Shown here: positions 44,982 through 55,538 of the stretch, piece by piece
Layout: every line of letters begins with the position of its first letter
How positions within the stretch are numbered: the stretch's first letter is position 1
From: Phytobacter diazotrophicus
GTDB lineage: Bacteria; Pseudomonadota; Gammaproteobacteria; Enterobacterales; Enterobacteriaceae
Direction of reading: 5' to 3'
DNA length: 64,000 nucleotides
Assembly: GCA_004346725.1 (NCBI GenBank)
Contig: SMDE01000006.1
Span: 1 to 64,000 of the forward strand
Translations under genes and position numbers: made by a program
Notes under the pieces: model-generated
The model's database searches: none
Seen by the model: the letters and a program-made list of their open reading frames with translations, nothing else
Told to the model about the DNA's origin: nothing

Positions 44982-45015
44982 TGACTGCGCCGCAGGTGGC
45001 CCGGCGGCGCAGTCA
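44982..45015. terminator. Convergent-gene hairpin before proC
   Basis: TGACTGCGCCGC (44982-44993) pairs with GCGGCGCAGTCA (45004-45015), a 12-bp perfect stem between two convergent genes. T-rich sequence follows only weakly on the plus strand. Confidence 0.6.
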
Positions 45016-45020
45016 CGGTC

Positions 45021-45827
45021 TTATTTACTCATCTGTTCGGATTTCGCCATACAGGCCTGAATGGCGTCGATAACGGCCGCGCGGAAGCCTTTCTCTTCCA
45101 GTACCTTGACCGCTTCGATGGTCGTACCGCCAGGGGAGCAGACCATGTCTTTCAGCTCGCCCGGATGTTTGCCGGTTTCCAGCACCATTTTCGCCGATCC
45201 CATTACCGCCTGCGCGGCAAACTTGTAAGCCTGCGCGCGTGGCATTCCGCCCAGCACGGCGGCATCGGCCATGGCTTCGATAAACATAAACACATACGCC
45301 GGGGCGGAACCACTGACGCCCACCACCGGGTGAATCATCGGTTCGGCAATAACCTCAGCGGCACCAAAGCAGCGGAAGATGTTAAGTACGTCGGCGATAT
45401 CTTCCGGTGTCACCAGGGCGTTCGGCGTGATGGAGGTCATACCGGCATTTACCAGCGACGGTGTGTTAGGCATGGTGCGGACGATTTTCCGATCGTGGCC
45501 CAACGCCCGCGCCAGTTGATCGAGGGTGACGCCTGCGGCAATCGACACGACCAGCGACTCTTTATTCAGGCTGGATGCGACGTCGCTAAGAACCTTGACC
45601 ATAATATTCGGTTTTACGGCGCCAAAGACAATGTCGGCTATCTGGGCGACTTCCTGCGCGCTCTGTGCGGCGTTAATGCCGTACTGGTCATGCAGTGCGG
45701 CGACTTTTTCTGGCGATGGGGTATAGACCCAGACCTGTCCAGGTTGTACCTGGCCGCTGGCGATCAGACCGCCGAGAATGGCTTTGCCCATGTTGCCGCA
45801 GCCGATAAAACCGATTTTTTTCTCCAT
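45021..45827 (-). CDS. proC: Pyrroline-5-carboxylate reductase
   Basis: 268 residues from the ATG at 45827, matching E. coli ProC (269) at MEKKIGFIGCGNMGKAI. It catalyses the last step of proline synthesis, reducing pyrroline-5-carboxylate with NADPH. The Rossmann loop is GFIGCGNMG, the family signature VGVSGSAPAYVFMFIEAMADAAV lies near residue 165, and KDMVCSPGGTTIEAV near 225. The longer open frame upstream (to 45926) has no ribosome-binding site. Confidence 0.97.
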   Translation of the reverse strand: MEKKIGFIGCGNMGKAILGGLIASGQVQPGQVWVYTPSPEKVAALHDQYGINAAQSAQEVAQIADIVFGAVKPNIMVKVLSDVASSLNKESLVVSIAAGVTLDQLARALGHDRKIVRTMPNTPSLVNAGMTSITPNALVTPEDIADVLNIFRCFGAAEVIAEPMIHPVVGVSGSAPAYVFMFIEAMADAAVLGGMPRAQAYKFAAQAVMGSAKMVLETGKHPGELKDMVCSPGGTTIEAVKVLEEKGFRAAVIDAIQACMAKSEQMSK

Positions 45828-45965
45828 TACGTCTGTCTCTCTGCTGTTACGTGTTGTGAGGTATAGCTTAACGTGGAAAGGCTTACAGGGCGAAAGCTTA
45901 ACGTCATGCTTTGCGAAGCGGGGCATTTAACGCGACAATGCCCGAAATGAGAGTGAGGAGCGATG

Positions 45966-46430
45966 ATGGCGATTTGGGTTGATGCGGACGCCTGTCCGAA
46001 TGTGATTAAAGAGATTCTGTTTCGTGCAGCCGAGCGCACACAAACGCCAGTGACGCTGGTGGCGAACCAAAATATCCGTGTGCCCCCCTCGCGCTTTATC
46101 CGTTCCGTGCGCGTTGCCGCGGGGTTTGATGTCGCCGATAACGAAATTGTGCGTCTGTGTGAGGCGGGCGACCTGGTGATCACGGCAGACATCCCATTGG
46201 CGGCGGAAGTTTTAGCCAAAGGCGCGGCAGCCGTTAACCCGCGCGGCGAGCGCTACACCGAAGCGACGATTCGCGAACGTCTGACGATGCGAGATTTTAT
46301 GGATACGCTACGCGCCAGCGGGATTCAGACCGGCGGTCCGGATAGCCTGTCCCAGCGTGACCGCCAGCAATTTGCCGCCCAACTGGATAAATGGCTGCTC
46401 GAGCGCCAGCGCCGCAAGGCTGACGAGTAG
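45966..46430 (+). CDS. yaiI: UPF0178 protein YaiI
   Basis: 154 residues from the second of two adjacent ATGs (45966), which sits 5 nt after AGGAG; the first is too close. It has a PIN-like/NYN-type fold: acidic residues in [38 protein letters not shown] and the family block [21 protein letters not shown]. The function is not established; a nuclease role has been suggested for the fold. It is divergent from proC and matches E. coli YaiI along its length. Confidence 0.92.
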   Translation: MAIWVDADACPNVIKEILFRAAERTQTPVTLVANQNIRVPPSRFIRSVRVAAGFDVADNEIVRLCEAGDLVITADIPLAAEVLAKGAAAVNPRGERYTEATIRERLTMRDFMDTLRASGIQTGGPDSLSQRDRQQFAAQLDKWLLERQRRKADE

Positions 46431-46523
46431 TATCATCAACGGTTATGTGAATATGTTACGCTAAACGAGCCTGTGGGCTTGTCAACAGACAATCTTTTAA
46501 AGTAAGGTTATCGCTACATAGGT

Positions 46524-46541
46524 TGCATTAAAATCTTTACA
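46524..46541 (+). promoter_or_regulatory. TyrR-box-like site upstream of aroL (distal)
   Basis: TGCATT-N6-TTTACA agrees with the TyrR box TGTAAA-N6-TTTACA at 9 of 12 positions, including the essential G and C 14 bp apart. E. coli aroL is TyrR-controlled. Confidence 0.45.
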
Positions 46542-46599
46542 CTCAAATGTGGCGTCGTCTCTGGGTTCTAATGAGGAAAGATGCAAGTTGTTTTTGAAG

Positions 46600-46617
46600 C
46601 GTAACGATTTGTTTACG
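46600..46617 (+). promoter_or_regulatory. TyrR-box-like site upstream of aroL (proximal)
   Basis: CGTAAC-N6-TTTACG agrees with the TyrR box at 9 of 12 positions and keeps the invariant G and C. Two such sites about 76 bp apart resemble the multi-box aroL regulatory region of E. coli. Confidence 0.5.
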
Positions 46618-46699
46618 ATTACTCAACGCCCGGCAGGGTGATTTACCATTATCTTATTTTCTTTTTTTCACCTTGCGATATCAGAGGGAACACCCGTTC

Positions 46700-47224
46700 A
46701 TGACGTTACCCATTTTTTTAGTTGGCGCACGTGGTTGCGGTAAGACTACCGTTGGTCATGCGTTATCACAGTTACACCTTTGTCAGTTTGTCGATACAGA
46801 CCACTGGTTGCAGGAGCAGGCGCAGATGACCGTTGCCCAGCTCGTAAGCAAAGAAGGCTGGCATGGTTTTCGTGCGCGTGAAACCGAAGCTCTGGAAGCT
46901 GTTACCGCGCCTGCGCGTGTTGTTGCCACTGGCGGCGGTATCATTCTGAGCGAGTACAATCGCAAATTTATGCGCGAGCAGGGCGTGGTGATTTATCTCT
47001 CTGCACCTGTCCCGGTACTGGTTGATCGTCTGGAAGCGTACCCGAAAGAGAGCCAGCGTCCGACCCTGACCGGTAAGCCTGTTCGCGAAGAGGTGGGCGA
47101 AATTCTTGCGGTCCGTGATGCCCTCTACCGTGAAGCTGCACATCATGTTGTGAATGCCGCGCAAGATCTTGATTTGGTGATCGCTGAAATTCAGACGGCT
47201 CTGCGTCTGGCGCGCGCCAGTTAG
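46700..47224 (+). CDS. aroL: Shikimate kinase II
   Basis: 174 residues from the ATG at 46700, the same length as E. coli AroL. It phosphorylates shikimate in aromatic amino-acid synthesis. P-loop [12 protein letters not shown] is near residue 8. Shikimate-binding residues are in FVDTDHWL (Asp), [11 protein letters not shown] (Arg) and ATGGGIIL (Gly triad). The lid is [21 protein letters not shown] upstream serves as ribosome-binding site. yaiA follows after 50 nt, as in E. coli. Confidence 0.96.
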   Translation: MTLPIFLVGARGCGKTTVGHALSQLHLCQFVDTDHWLQEQAQMTVAQLVSKEGWHGFRARETEALEAVTAPARVVATGGGIILSEYNRKFMREQGVVIYLSAPVPVLVDRLEAYPKESQRPTLTGKPVREEVGEILAVRDALYREAAHHVVNAAQDLDLVIAEIQTALRLARAS

Positions 47225-47274
47225 CGAAACGATTGTCTATACTTAAGGCCTGACCCCGTAACTGAGGTAACGTC

Positions 47275-47466
47275 ATGCCTGGTAAACCACCTTATCCTCG
47301 TGAAGCCCGTGTTGTTGCTGTCGAAAAAGGCACAGCCGGGCAGACCGTCACCTGGTACGAATTACGTGCCGACCATCCTAAACCTGACTCTTTAATCAGT
47401 GAGCACCCCACTGAGCAAGAAGCCCTGGATGCTAAAAAGCGGTATGAGGATCCAGATAAAAACTGA
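47275..47466 (+). CDS. yaiA: Small protein YaiA
   Basis: 63 residues, the same length as E. coli YaiA and nearly identical in the second half ([23 protein letters not shown]). The function is unknown. It is co-transcribed with aroL under TyrR in E. coli. TGAGGTAA precedes the start. Confidence 0.93.
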   Translation: MPGKPPYPREARVVAVEKGTAGQTVTWYELRADHPKPDSLISEHPTEQEALDAKKRYEDPDKN

Positions 47467-47663
47467 TTGCCTTGAAAAAGTTCTGAAACATGAAATAAGC
47501 GGGGCCTCATCACATTTTTCACTCTGGCAAGATGGATGAGGACCGTCAATAATCAGACATTACTGGCGTATTTGGGAATCTTTAAGAACCTGGAAGTTGC
47601 CTGTGCATTTAGGCTGCGTCAAAGCATTAACGAAAAAGCAGTGTTGCAAGGTGGATGAACAAG

Positions 47664-48341
47664 ATGAGTTCAACGATGGCGATCCTCACCGTGGGGGTGG
47701 TGCCTGTTCAAACGATATTACCGTTGCTGACCGAGCATATTTCTGAACAGCAGATAACCCATTTCAGCCTGCTGGGTAAAATGGATCCCCAGGACGTCCT
47801 GACAGATTACAAAGTTGATCCGGGCGAAACGCCGCTGCCTACGCGCCTGTGCGATGGCAGTATTGCGATGGTCTCGCGAGAGAAAGTGGAGCGTGATCTG
47901 CAAAGCGTTATCGAAGTGATGGACAACCAGGGCTACGACGTTATTTTGCTGATGAGTACGGCAGATATCCGTGGGCTGAATGCGCGTAATGCCATTTTGA
48001 TCGAACCACAGCGTATTATTCCGCCCCTTGTTGCCTCGATTGTTGATGGTCATCAGGTAGGGGTGATTGTGCCGATTCCTGAACTGATGGAACCGCAGCA
48101 GCGAAAATGGAGCGTGCTGGAAAAGACGCCATTTTACACGCTGGCACACCCGTACGAGGCGACTGAGTATCAACTGGTTTCGGCGGGAAAAGAGCTTATT
48201 GAGCAGGGTGCGGACGTATTAATGCTTGATTGCCTCGGTTTTCATCAATGGCACAGAGATTTACTTCAAAAATCATTGGATGTGCCAGTATTACTTTCTA
48301 ATGTTCTGGTGGCGCGGCTCGCCTCGGAACTGCTGGTATAA
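47664..48341 (+). CDS. aroM: AroM family protein
   Basis: 225 residues from the ATG at 47664, which lies 9 nt after AGGTGG; the ATG at 47655 abuts that site. The length and N-terminus then equal E. coli AroM. The fold is related to Asp/Glu racemases, with two cysteine/threonine-region blocks ([14 protein letters not shown] and [16 protein letters not shown]). The biochemical role is unknown. It is the third gene of the TyrR-controlled aroL group in E. coli. Confidence 0.92.
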   Translation: MSSTMAILTVGVVPVQTILPLLTEHISEQQITHFSLLGKMDPQDVLTDYKVDPGETPLPTRLCDGSIAMVSREKVERDLQSVIEVMDNQGYDVILLMSTADIRGLNARNAILIEPQRIIPPLVASIVDGHQVGVIVPIPELMEPQQRKWSVLEKTPFYTLAHPYEATEYQLVSAGKELIEQGADVLMLDCLGFHQWHRDLLQKSLDVPVLLSNVLVARLASELLV

Positions 48342-48429
48342 GCCGTATCACCCTGCAATTTCGCGTGACAGAAGCGAAGTCTGGCCTCTATAGTGTTTTT
48401 CCAGACATTTTCTTTATAAGGGCCAGTTC

Positions 48430-48714
48430 ATGCTTCAAAGTAACGAATACTTTTCCGGTAAAGTGAAATCCATTGGTTTTACCAGCAGCAGTACTGGCCG
48501 CGCCAGTGTGGGCGTGATGGTGGAAGGTGAGTACACTTTTGGTACCGCGCAGCCGGAAGAGATGACGGTCATTAGCGGTGCGCTTCATGTTCTGCTGCCT
48601 GGTGAAACCGAGTGGAAGACTTACTCTGCGGGTGAAGTGTTCAATGTTGCCGGCCAAAGTGAATTTCATCTGCAGGTAGCCGAGCCGACCTCTTACCTCT
48701 GCCGTTATCTGTAA
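48430..48714 (+). CDS. ppnP: Pyrimidine/purine nucleoside phosphorylase PpnP
   Basis: 94 residues, a single cupin domain ([36 protein letters not shown]). PpnP (formerly YaiE) cleaves diverse nucleosides with phosphate to the base and ribose-1-phosphate. The length equals the E. coli protein. It has an AAGGG ribosome-binding site and stands alone between aroM and convergent rdgC. Confidence 0.95.
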   Translation: MLQSNEYFSGKVKSIGFTSSSTGRASVGVMVEGEYTFGTAQPEEMTVISGALHVLLPGETEWKTYSAGEVFNVAGQSEFHLQVAEPTSYLCRYL

Positions 48715-48718
48715 AAAA

Positions 48719-48740
48719 ACGCCCGGCTTAACCGGGCGTT
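48719..48740. terminator. Bidirectional terminator between ppnP and rdgC
   Basis: ACGCCCGG (48719-48726) pairs with CCGGGCGT (48732-48739). An A-run lies before and a T-rich run after, so it can end both convergent transcripts. Confidence 0.8.
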
Positions 48741-48767
48741 CTGCTTTTTAGCGTCTGATTTTTTGTC

Positions 48768-49679
48768 TTAGCGCTGAGCTTCGCCGCCGAGCCCTTCTAC
48801 CAGGCTGTGGATCAGCGTCGCCAGTTCACCGGTCATCAGAATAAAATCGGCATCAAAGCGCTGGGCGACATCATCGCGGTCGATATCCTCGTTCTGATCG
48901 CGTAGCTCGTCACCAAATTTCAGGCGTTTAATCGAGCCATCATCACACACCACAAACTGAACGCGTTGCTGCCAGTCGAGCGCCAGTTTGGTTACCACTT
49001 TACCCGCTTCGATATGCACGGCGATCTCATCGCTGACCAGTTCCTGTTTTTTACAGCGAATCACGCCGCCATCTTCCAGAATAGCTTTCAGTTCGGCCTC
49101 GTCGAGAAGCTGGAAGCCTTGTGCCACCGTACCGGAACGTACCCATTCCGTCAGCGTCAGTTCAATAGGGGTTTCCAGCGTCAGCGGGACAACCGGTAGA
49201 GAACCCAGGCTTTTACGCAGCAGCGCCAGGGTGTCTTCCGCTTTTTTCGCGCTGGCGCAGTCCACCATAATGAGACCATTAACGGTATCAATCCACATCA
49301 TGGTCTGGCTAAAACGACTGAAGGCGCGCGGCAGCAATGAGTGCAGCACTTCGTCTTTCAGAGAATCTTTTTCGGTTTTTTTCAGCTTGCGGCCCTGGTC
49401 GGCCTCAAGACGGGAAATTTTGGCTTCCAGCGCCTGTTTGATCACTGGCGCAGGCAGGATTTTCTCTTCTTTGCGCGCGCAGATAATAATCTGACCGTTC
49501 GCAGTGTGGGTCAGCGCATCACTGTGTGAACCCATCGGTGGAACCCAGCCGGTTTTCGCCATATCCTGACTACCGCACGGGGTAAACGATAGTGGGGCAA
49601 GCTGTTTTTCCATCTCTTCCGCCCGCAGCGCTACATCGCGGCTGAGACGGTATACCATTAAATTTTTGAACCACAGCAT
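48768..49679 (-). CDS. rdgC: Recombination-associated protein RdgC
   Basis: 303 residues from the ATG at 49679 ([16 protein letters not shown]), the E. coli length. RdgC is a ring-shaped nucleoid-associated DNA-binding protein that restrains RecA. Well-conserved blocks: [54 protein letters not shown] and [16 protein letters not shown]. It is divergent from mak. Confidence 0.96.
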   Translation of the reverse strand: MLWFKNLMVYRLSRDVALRAEEMEKQLAPLSFTPCGSQDMAKTGWVPPMGSHSDALTHTANGQIIICARKEEKILPAPVIKQALEAKISRLEADQGRKLKKTEKDSLKDEVLHSLLPRAFSRFSQTMMWIDTVNGLIMVDCASAKKAEDTLALLRKSLGSLPVVPLTLETPIELTLTEWVRSGTVAQGFQLLDEAELKAILEDGGVIRCKKQELVSDEIAVHIEAGKVVTKLALDWQQRVQFVVCDDGSIKRLKFGDELRDQNEDIDRDDVAQRFDADFILMTGELATLIHSLVEGLGGEAQR

Positions 49680-49778
49680 GATATTTTCCACGGTCTAGTC
49701 GTTAATTGCAGCGGGCATGATAACCAATTGTCGCCGCGCTTGCATGTGAATGCGTTGTCCAACTATGAGGAGCATTAT

Positions 49779-50684
49779 GTGCGTATTGGTATCGATTTAG
49801 GCGGCACAAAGACGGAAATCATTGCGCTCAGCGATAGCGGCGACGAGCTGTTTCGCCATCGTCAGCCGACACCGCGTGATTACCATCAAACCCTTGATCT
49901 GCTGGTCTCTCTGGTGGCGTTGACTGAGAAAGAAACCGGGCAAACGGGCACCGTCGGTATGGGGATCCCCGGCTCTATTTCTCCCTATACGGGCGTGGTA
50001 AAAAATGCCAACTCAACCTGGCTCAACGGTAAGCCGTTCGATAAAGATTTAAGCCAACGTTTAAACCGGGAAGTTCGTCTGGCGAATGACGCTAACTGCC
50101 TGGCCGTTTCTGAGGCGGTGGATGGCGCAGCGGCCGGTGCGCAGACCGTGTTTGCAGTGATTATCGGTACAGGCTGCGGAGCGGGTCTGGCGTTTAATGG
50201 CCGCTCGCATATCGGCGGCAACGGGACGGCGGGCGAGTGGGGGCATAATCCGCTGCCGTGGATGGATGCAGATGAATTGCGTTATCGGGAAGAGGTGCCG
50301 TGCTATTGCGGCAAGCAAGGGTGCATCGAAACCTTTATCTCCGGCACGGGCTTTGGTACCGATTATCAGCGCTTAAGCGGACACACGCTTAAAGGCAATG
50401 AAATCATCCGCCTGGTGGACGCGCAGGATCCGCTTGCCGAGCTGGCGTTAAGCCGTTATGAGCTGCGTCTGGCGAAGTCGCTGGCCCATGTGGTGAATAT
50501 TCTCGATCCGGATGTGATTGTGCTTGGCGGCGGGATGAGCAATGTCGAACGGTTGTATAAAACCGTGCCAAATCTGGTGAAAAACTGGGTTTTCGGCGGT
50601 GAGTGTGAAACCCCGATCCGTAAAGCGCTGCACGGTGATTCCAGTGGTGTGCGTGGTGCAGCCTGGCTGTGGCCGCAGGCGTAA
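49779..50684 (+). CDS. mak: Manno(fructo)kinase
   Basis: 301 residues from the GTG at 49779, which follows GAGGAG by a suitable gap. It is a ROK-family sugar kinase ([17 protein letters not shown]) phosphorylating fructose and mannose. The ATP phosphate loop is seen at the N-terminus, the catalytic Asp in [14 protein letters not shown] (about 103), and the ROK zinc motif in GHNPLPW and [15 protein letters not shown] (about 150-185). It matches E. coli Mak closely. In E. coli araJ follows; here a fimbrial-type gene does. Confidence 0.95.
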   Translation: MRIGIDLGGTKTEIIALSDSGDELFRHRQPTPRDYHQTLDLLVSLVALTEKETGQTGTVGMGIPGSISPYTGVVKNANSTWLNGKPFDKDLSQRLNREVRLANDANCLAVSEAVDGAAAGAQTVFAVIIGTGCGAGLAFNGRSHIGGNGTAGEWGHNPLPWMDADELRYREEVPCYCGKQGCIETFISGTGFGTDYQRLSGHTLKGNEIIRLVDAQDPLAELALSRYELRLAKSLAHVVNILDPDVIVLGGGMSNVERLYKTVPNLVKNWVFGGECETPIRKALHGDSSGVRGAAWLWPQA

Positions 50685-51092
50685 TAATCAAACCGGCGGT
50701 GATCCTGCCGGTTTTTATGTATTATTTAAAGAAATAAACAATGGTTAATTATTGATTGTTGATATGTGTTTCTTCTTTCGGAATTCCCCCCTAATATTTT
50801 GAGTAACCATTTGTTGCATGGTTCTTTGTTACTGTATTTCTTTGTGAAAAATCTTCCTGACGCGTAATTAAGTAAGAGATTAAAGGCGCCGTGGTTGGTT
50901 TATGCGTTGATATTGCCGCAATGAAGTGGAGAGGTTTTATTCATCCGTTTGACTGCCGGAGTGAACAGGGGTATAAAATTCCGTGATTTAATTTTATTCT
51001 TGATACCGCTGCAAGAACTATCTGCCATATGTATTAATAAAGTGATTGCCATTCACATTGAATATGTTTGCAGTTTTTAAGGAATGGTTAGT
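50685..51092. other. AT-rich gap before the orphan adhesin gene
   Basis: 408 bp, AT-rich, holding a possible mak terminator (AACCGGCGGTGATCCTGCCGGTTTTTA at 50691-50718: stem AACCGGC with GCCGGTT, then T's). The rest looks like a promoter region of foreign composition. No gene is seen. Confidence 0.5.
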
Positions 51093-52340
51093 ATGCCAAG
51101 GAACTCCCTGCTTACCCTGTTTTTTTTATTTTTATTTAGCCCTGCAGTGTTTGCTACAACATGGGGATGTACTCGAGCATTTCCATCAGTTATGGGTAAC
51201 GATTTCAAAATTCCTCCAGTTAATATTACATTGAATGCCAGCACGCCAGATAACACACTTCTCTATACGATTAAGCATGTGACACCCGGCGTTCAGAAAG
51301 TATACAACTGCAAGTCATCAGATATGCTCTGGCATTTGGCGTTGCAAAATGCGGGAACGCCAGTCTATCAAGGGACTGTTGGCGGTGTCAGTGTATCCAT
51401 ATATCCTACAAATATATCAGGTCTTGGTATTTCTATTAATGATGCTGATGCGGGAGGTGCAACAAACGGTAAGCCTGTAAATCAATACCCGAATGATATC
51501 AATAAAAATGTTGCCGATTCCGATATAGTGGCGATGGGTATGTGGCTTGATATCAGGCTCTGGAAAATAGCAGGTTCTGTCCCACTCAATCCCGGTTCGA
51601 TCACTTTCATTGGTCCAACAATTAATCAGGGTATCGTATCAAAAAATAGTACCGACACATTTAGCGATACCACCATGTCTCCCAGCCCTGGAAAATGGTT
51701 CACAGGTAATTATTCACGAATTACAGGTAGTATAAATTTAATTAACAGTACATGTAATCTCCAGGGTGGGGATAAGACGGTCCAGATGGGGGTGTTTAAC
51801 GGTTCCTCAAGCCAGACAATGGGGAAGTCCTCCTGGAAAGATGCAAGTTTTAATATCGTATGCCCGAATGCTTATGGTTATGGTGGTCAGAACGGTAACG
51901 GAACCTGGAGTAGTACTACAGGGATAGGTGATTACGGAACAGTGACGGCGGCTAACTCTGTCAAAAACAATCCAATAACAATTCGAATTATTCCCCGAAC
52001 CGCGATTGTCAGCCAAAATTGGCTGGGCGCGCCTCTCGCCGGAACTATCGCTCTTGATGGGAGTGGGGCACAAGGATACGGTGTGCAACTTTCCTGGGGG
52101 GACGCCGCTACATTAGGCTCGGGCGAACCCGCCAGACCCGTTATCTTTAATACCCCCATAACCGCTAATAGCCTGAACTCTTCTGCCTTTCGCGCGGGAG
52201 CCTATGATATCGGTTCATCCGCCATTGCATCAGGTCAGGACGGGACGATAAAAATGGCGGCTCGTTTTATTCGCACGACCGGTAATGTTTCGCCGGGACC
52301 AGCCAAAACGGCTATAGAAGTTATAATTGGTTATGATTAG
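51093..52340 (+). CDS. Fimbrial tip-adhesin-like protein (orphan)
   Basis: 415 residues from the ATG at 51093, which lies 8 nt after AAGGA; an ATG at 51084 abuts it. A signal peptide (LLTLFFLFLFSPAVFA, cleavage near residue 21) is followed by a roughly 200-residue N-terminal domain with two cysteines (C26 and VYNCKSS). A pilin-like C-terminal domain with a second cysteine pair (NSTCNLQGG, NIVCPNAYG) ends in a strand-rich tail (AIEVIIGYD). This two-domain layout is that of FimH/MrpH-type tip adhesins. No chaperone, usher or major pilin lies beside it. It is AT-rich compared with neighbours and occupies the E. coli araJ position. Ligand unknown. Confidence 0.72.
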   Translation: MPRNSLLTLFFLFLFSPAVFATTWGCTRAFPSVMGNDFKIPPVNITLNASTPDNTLLYTIKHVTPGVQKVYNCKSSDMLWHLALQNAGTPVYQGTVGGVSVSIYPTNISGLGISINDADAGGATNGKPVNQYPNDINKNVADSDIVAMGMWLDIRLWKIAGSVPLNPGSITFIGPTINQGIVSKNSTDTFSDTTMSPSPGKWFTGNYSRITGSINLINSTCNLQGGDKTVQMGVFNGSSSQTMGKSSWKDASFNIVCPNAYGYGGQNGNGTWSSTTGIGDYGTVTAANSVKNNPITIRIIPRTAIVSQNWLGAPLAGTIALDGSGAQGYGVQLSWGDAATLGSGEPARPVIFNTPITANSLNSSAFRAGAYDIGSSAIASGQDGTIKMAARFIRTTGNVSPGPAKTAIEVIIGYD

Positions 52341-52394
52341 TGTGTCTTTAAACAGGGGCAATCCTGATACGCCGTCTTGCCCCAATTTTAATTA

Positions 52395-55300
52395 TTAATT
52401 AATGATTAAAAATGCGCTATCCAGCTTGCTGTACCCCAGCCCGTTAATCTTCCTGACCTTAATCTGCACCGGAATACGCTCCTTCATCGCCTCAACGTGA
52501 CTGATAACACCTATGGTTTTTCCACTGGCATTCAGTGCGTCGAGCGCATCCAGGGCAGTATCCAGTGTTTCGCTGTCGAGCGTACCGAAACCTTCATCGA
52601 GGAAGAGTGAGTCGATGCGGGTTTTATGGCTCACCAGGTCCGACAGCGCCAGTGCCAGCGCCAGGCTCACAAGAAAACTTTCGCCGCCGGAAAGGGTGCG
52701 GGTATCGCGTATCGCATCGGCCTGCCAGGTATCGACGACCTCCAGCTCCAGCGCTTCGCTGACTTTGCGTTTAAGCAGATAGCGCCCGTGCAGGCGGTTC
52801 AATTGATTGTTGGCCAGCCACACCAGGTTATCGAGAGTTAACCCCTGGGCGAATTTACGGAATTTATCCCCTTCTTTTGAGCCAATCAGCGCGTTGAGAT
52901 GCCCCCAGTCGTCACAGCGCAGCGCCGCGCGTTCAATATCCAGCCTCAGCGCCTGCTGGCGCTGGCGATTGTCTGCATCCTGTTTAAGTTGCTGTCGGCA
53001 CTCCCCCTGGCGGGTGGTGTTTTCACGCAACTGGCGGGCCAGCAACTCCAGCGCTTCACGGGATTTTTCGGCGTCCGTATCGTCAGTCAGGGCGGCAGGA
53101 GGCTGCGCGCTATGCGCCGCGAGAGCCTGTTCAGCGTTGGCGACCAGTACCTGTGCCTGTTGTTCGTCACGGTCGAGACGCTGACGAAGTTGCTCCAGGC
53201 GCGCGCGTTCGTCATCGCTCAACAGCGCAGCAAGAAAGTCTTCCCGATCGGCAAACTCACTGTTTGCCAGCGCATCGGCAAACTGTTTCTCCAGTTCAGC
53301 CAGGCGCTCCGTCTCAAGCCGCAGTTGCTGTTGCAGCGTTTGCCACTGACTGTGCAGCGACACGCAATCGTTATGTACCTGCCGCCAGTTGTCCAGAGCA
53401 ACGGTTTTTATCGCCTCCGGTACTGCCTCTTCCGGCAGTGTGTCGAGAAGCGGCGTCAGTAGTGCAATCTGCTCGTGCAATGCGCTAAATGCGCTCTGTT
53501 TTTCCTGCCAGAGTTCCGCTTCGGAGGTGCGTGCTGCCAGCCATTGTGCCTCTTCACCTTCTGGCGGCAGTGTTAGCCCCAGTGGTTCCAGCATCGCGGC
53601 CAGACTGGCCCGGCGCGCCTCTGCCGCCTGCTGGTATTGCTGAACCTGCAGGCGCAACTCGTTGATCTGGCTTTGTAATGTCAAACGCTGACTCAACTGA
53701 TAGAGTTGATGTTCGTAGGCATCCTGCGTGCTCAGCCAACTGGAGATGTCTTGCTGCGGCCGCAGGGTGACATTCAGCGTCAGGCACAATTCCTGCCACT
53801 CGTTGGTAAGCGTTTGCTCCTGCTCGCGAAGTGATTTCGCTTCGCGGTCGTCTTTTTCAATGCGCTCACTTATCCCCTTCAGACGTTCGCTGAGCGCCAC
53901 GCCATCCTCTTTTACCTGACGGACTTCGAGATCCAGCGCATCGCGGCGGGCATGATTCACGCCGGGGACGATGGCCTGATATTCAGCAATCGCAGGGTGC
54001 GATGTCGAACCACAAAGCGGGCAGGGATGACCCGGTTGCAGACGGGCGCGTTCGGTTTCCAGGCTGTGGATGCGGTCTTCCAGCTCGCAAAGGGTGCGAA
54101 CATCCGTCAGCAACTGGTTTTTTTCTTTATAAAGCTCACGCTTACGCGCCAGCTCGGCCGTCAGTTTTTCCTGCTCAGCTTTCAATTCGGTCAGGCTTTG
54201 CTGCCGCTGGACGAGATGTTTTTGTAGCGGGGCAAAACGTGCATGCAGGGCGGTCAGGCGTTGACGCAGCGGGCGGTTCTGCGCACAGAGCGTCATCGCT
54301 GCGTTAACCTCATCGGTGGTCATCTCCAGCGAGACGGTCATCAGATTACGTAATTTGTACTCGTTTTGCTGAATGCGTTCCTGCAGGGCATGCCACGGCT
54401 TTTTGTCATCTTCCTGCTGGCTTAGCATCGCCCGCCAGCCGGTTAACTCGGTCTGCCAGCGCTGGAAGCGTTTGTTGTCTTCAAGCCAGAGCGACAGCGT
54501 TTTTTGCGACGCCATCAACTCCTGATGCTGGCGTGCGGCGCAGGCGCGGATCTGGGCCCGCAGCGCCAGGCTCGCCTGTAAGCGAGTATTTACTTCTTCA
54601 TTCTGGCGACGACTGCTGTCCTGTGCTTTTCGCTGCTCCAGTAACCGTTCCCAGACGGGCCGCAGCAGCAGGGCCGGTTGAACCCGCGCAAGCCGCGCCA
54701 ACTGAGGCTCGGCGGCAGTGCGTGCCTGTTGTGCCTGCTGCCGGGTTTTGTGTGCCTGGTCGCAGGCGGCTTGCAGTTCACCGCTGCGAATAAGCCAGTT
54801 CAGTTGTGCCTGCACACTCCGCTGCCCGTCTAACAGACGCTGTTCTTCGTCAGTGAGTGCCTGCACACTTGCATTCAGCGATTCCCGCTGCTCATCGGTA
54901 AGCAGAACCACGCCTTCGGCCTGCGCCTGCAGTTTCTCCAGCTCGATTTTGGCGACTTTATGTTTTTCAAACACGTCGGCAGAAATCTGCCCGTAGATTT
55001 CGGTGCCGGTCAGTTCTTCGAGCAGTTCTGCGCGCTCTTTCGGTTTGGCGTTGAGAAACGCGGCGAATTGCCCCTGGGAGAGCAACATGGAGCGGGTGAA
55101 ACGGCCATAATCGAGCCCGGTTAAGGCGGCGGTTAGCTCCAGTTTGTCTTTTACTTTGTCGGCGAGGATCTTGCCGTCTGCACAGCGGGCCAGCTCTACA
55201 CGCGGAACCTGCAAATTACCGTCCGGCTGATTACGCGCACGGCTCTGGCTCCAGAATGCGCGATAAGCGACCTCTTTAACTTCAAATTCGACCTCTGCCA

Positions 55301-55538
55301 GGCAGTCGGCGGTGTCGCGGGTCATCAGATCATTCTGCGACTGTGAAACGGTATTCAGACGCGGTGTCTCGTGATAGAGCGCCAGGCAGATGGCATCCAG
55401 CAGTGTCGTTTTCCCGGCGCCGGTTGGCCCGGTGATGGCAAACAGGCCGTTACTGGCAAACGGCTCGGCGGTGAAATCAATCTTCCATTCGCCTTTTAAT
55501 GAGTTAAGGTTTTTCAGGCGTAGGCTGAGGATTTTCAT
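52395..55538 (-). CDS. sbcC: Exonuclease subunit SbcC
   Basis: 1047 residues, the E. coli size. It is a Rad50-like ATPase that with SbcD cleaves hairpins and palindromes in DNA. Walker [15 protein letters not shown] is near residue 38. Two long coiled-coil arms flank the zinc hook CPLCGS (about residue 500). The signature [20 protein letters not shown] and Walker [13 protein letters not shown] lie near the C-terminus. It overlaps sbcD by 4 nt. Confidence 0.97.
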   Translation of the reverse strand: MKILSLRLKNLNSLKGEWKIDFTAEPFASNGLFAITGPTGAGKTTLLDAICLALYHETPRLNTVSQSQNDLMTRDTADCLAEVEFEVKEVAYRAFWSQSRARNQPDGNLQVPRVELARCADGKILADKVKDKLELTAALTGLDYGRFTRSMLLSQGQFAAFLNAKPKERAELLEELTGTEIYGQISADVFEKHKVAKIELEKLQAQAEGVVLLTDEQRESLNASVQALTDEEQRLLDGQRSVQAQLNWLIRSGELQAACDQAHKTRQQAQQARTAAEPQLARLARVQPALLLRPVWERLLEQRKAQDSSRRQNEEVNTRLQASLALRAQIRACAARQHQELMASQKTLSLWLEDNKRFQRWQTELTGWRAMLSQQEDDKKPWHALQERIQQNEYKLRNLMTVSLEMTTDEVNAAMTLCAQNRPLRQRLTALHARFAPLQKHLVQRQQSLTELKAEQEKLTAELARKRELYKEKNQLLTDVRTLCELEDRIHSLETERARLQPGHPCPLCGSTSHPAIAEYQAIVPGVNHARRDALDLEVRQVKEDGVALSERLKGISERIEKDDREAKSLREQEQTLTNEWQELCLTLNVTLRPQQDISSWLSTQDAYEHQLYQLSQRLTLQSQINELRLQVQQYQQAAEARRASLAAMLEPLGLTLPPEGEEAQWLAARTSEAELWQEKQSAFSALHEQIALLTPLLDTLPEEAVPEAIKTVALDNWRQVHNDCVSLHSQWQTLQQQLRLETERLAELEKQFADALANSEFADREDFLAALLSDDERARLEQLRQRLDRDEQQAQVLVANAEQALAAHSAQPPAALTDDTDAEKSREALELLARQLRENTTRQGECRQQLKQDADNRQRQQALRLDIERAALRCDDWGHLNALIGSKEGDKFRKFAQGLTLDNLVWLANNQLNRLHGRYLLKRKVSEALELEVVDTWQADAIRDTRTLSGGESFLVSLALALALSDLVSHKTRIDSLFLDEGFGTLDSETLDTALDALDALNASGKTIGVISHVEAMKERIPVQIKVRKINGLGYSKLDSAFLIIN

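Noticed and set aside
45828-45926. N-terminal extension of proC
   Set aside because: The in-frame extension has no ribosome-binding site and E. coli ProC begins at the residue chosen here.
49728-49778. Longer start for mak
   Set aside because: GAGGAG lies just before the GTG at 49779 and the ROK motif begins there, as in E. coli Mak.
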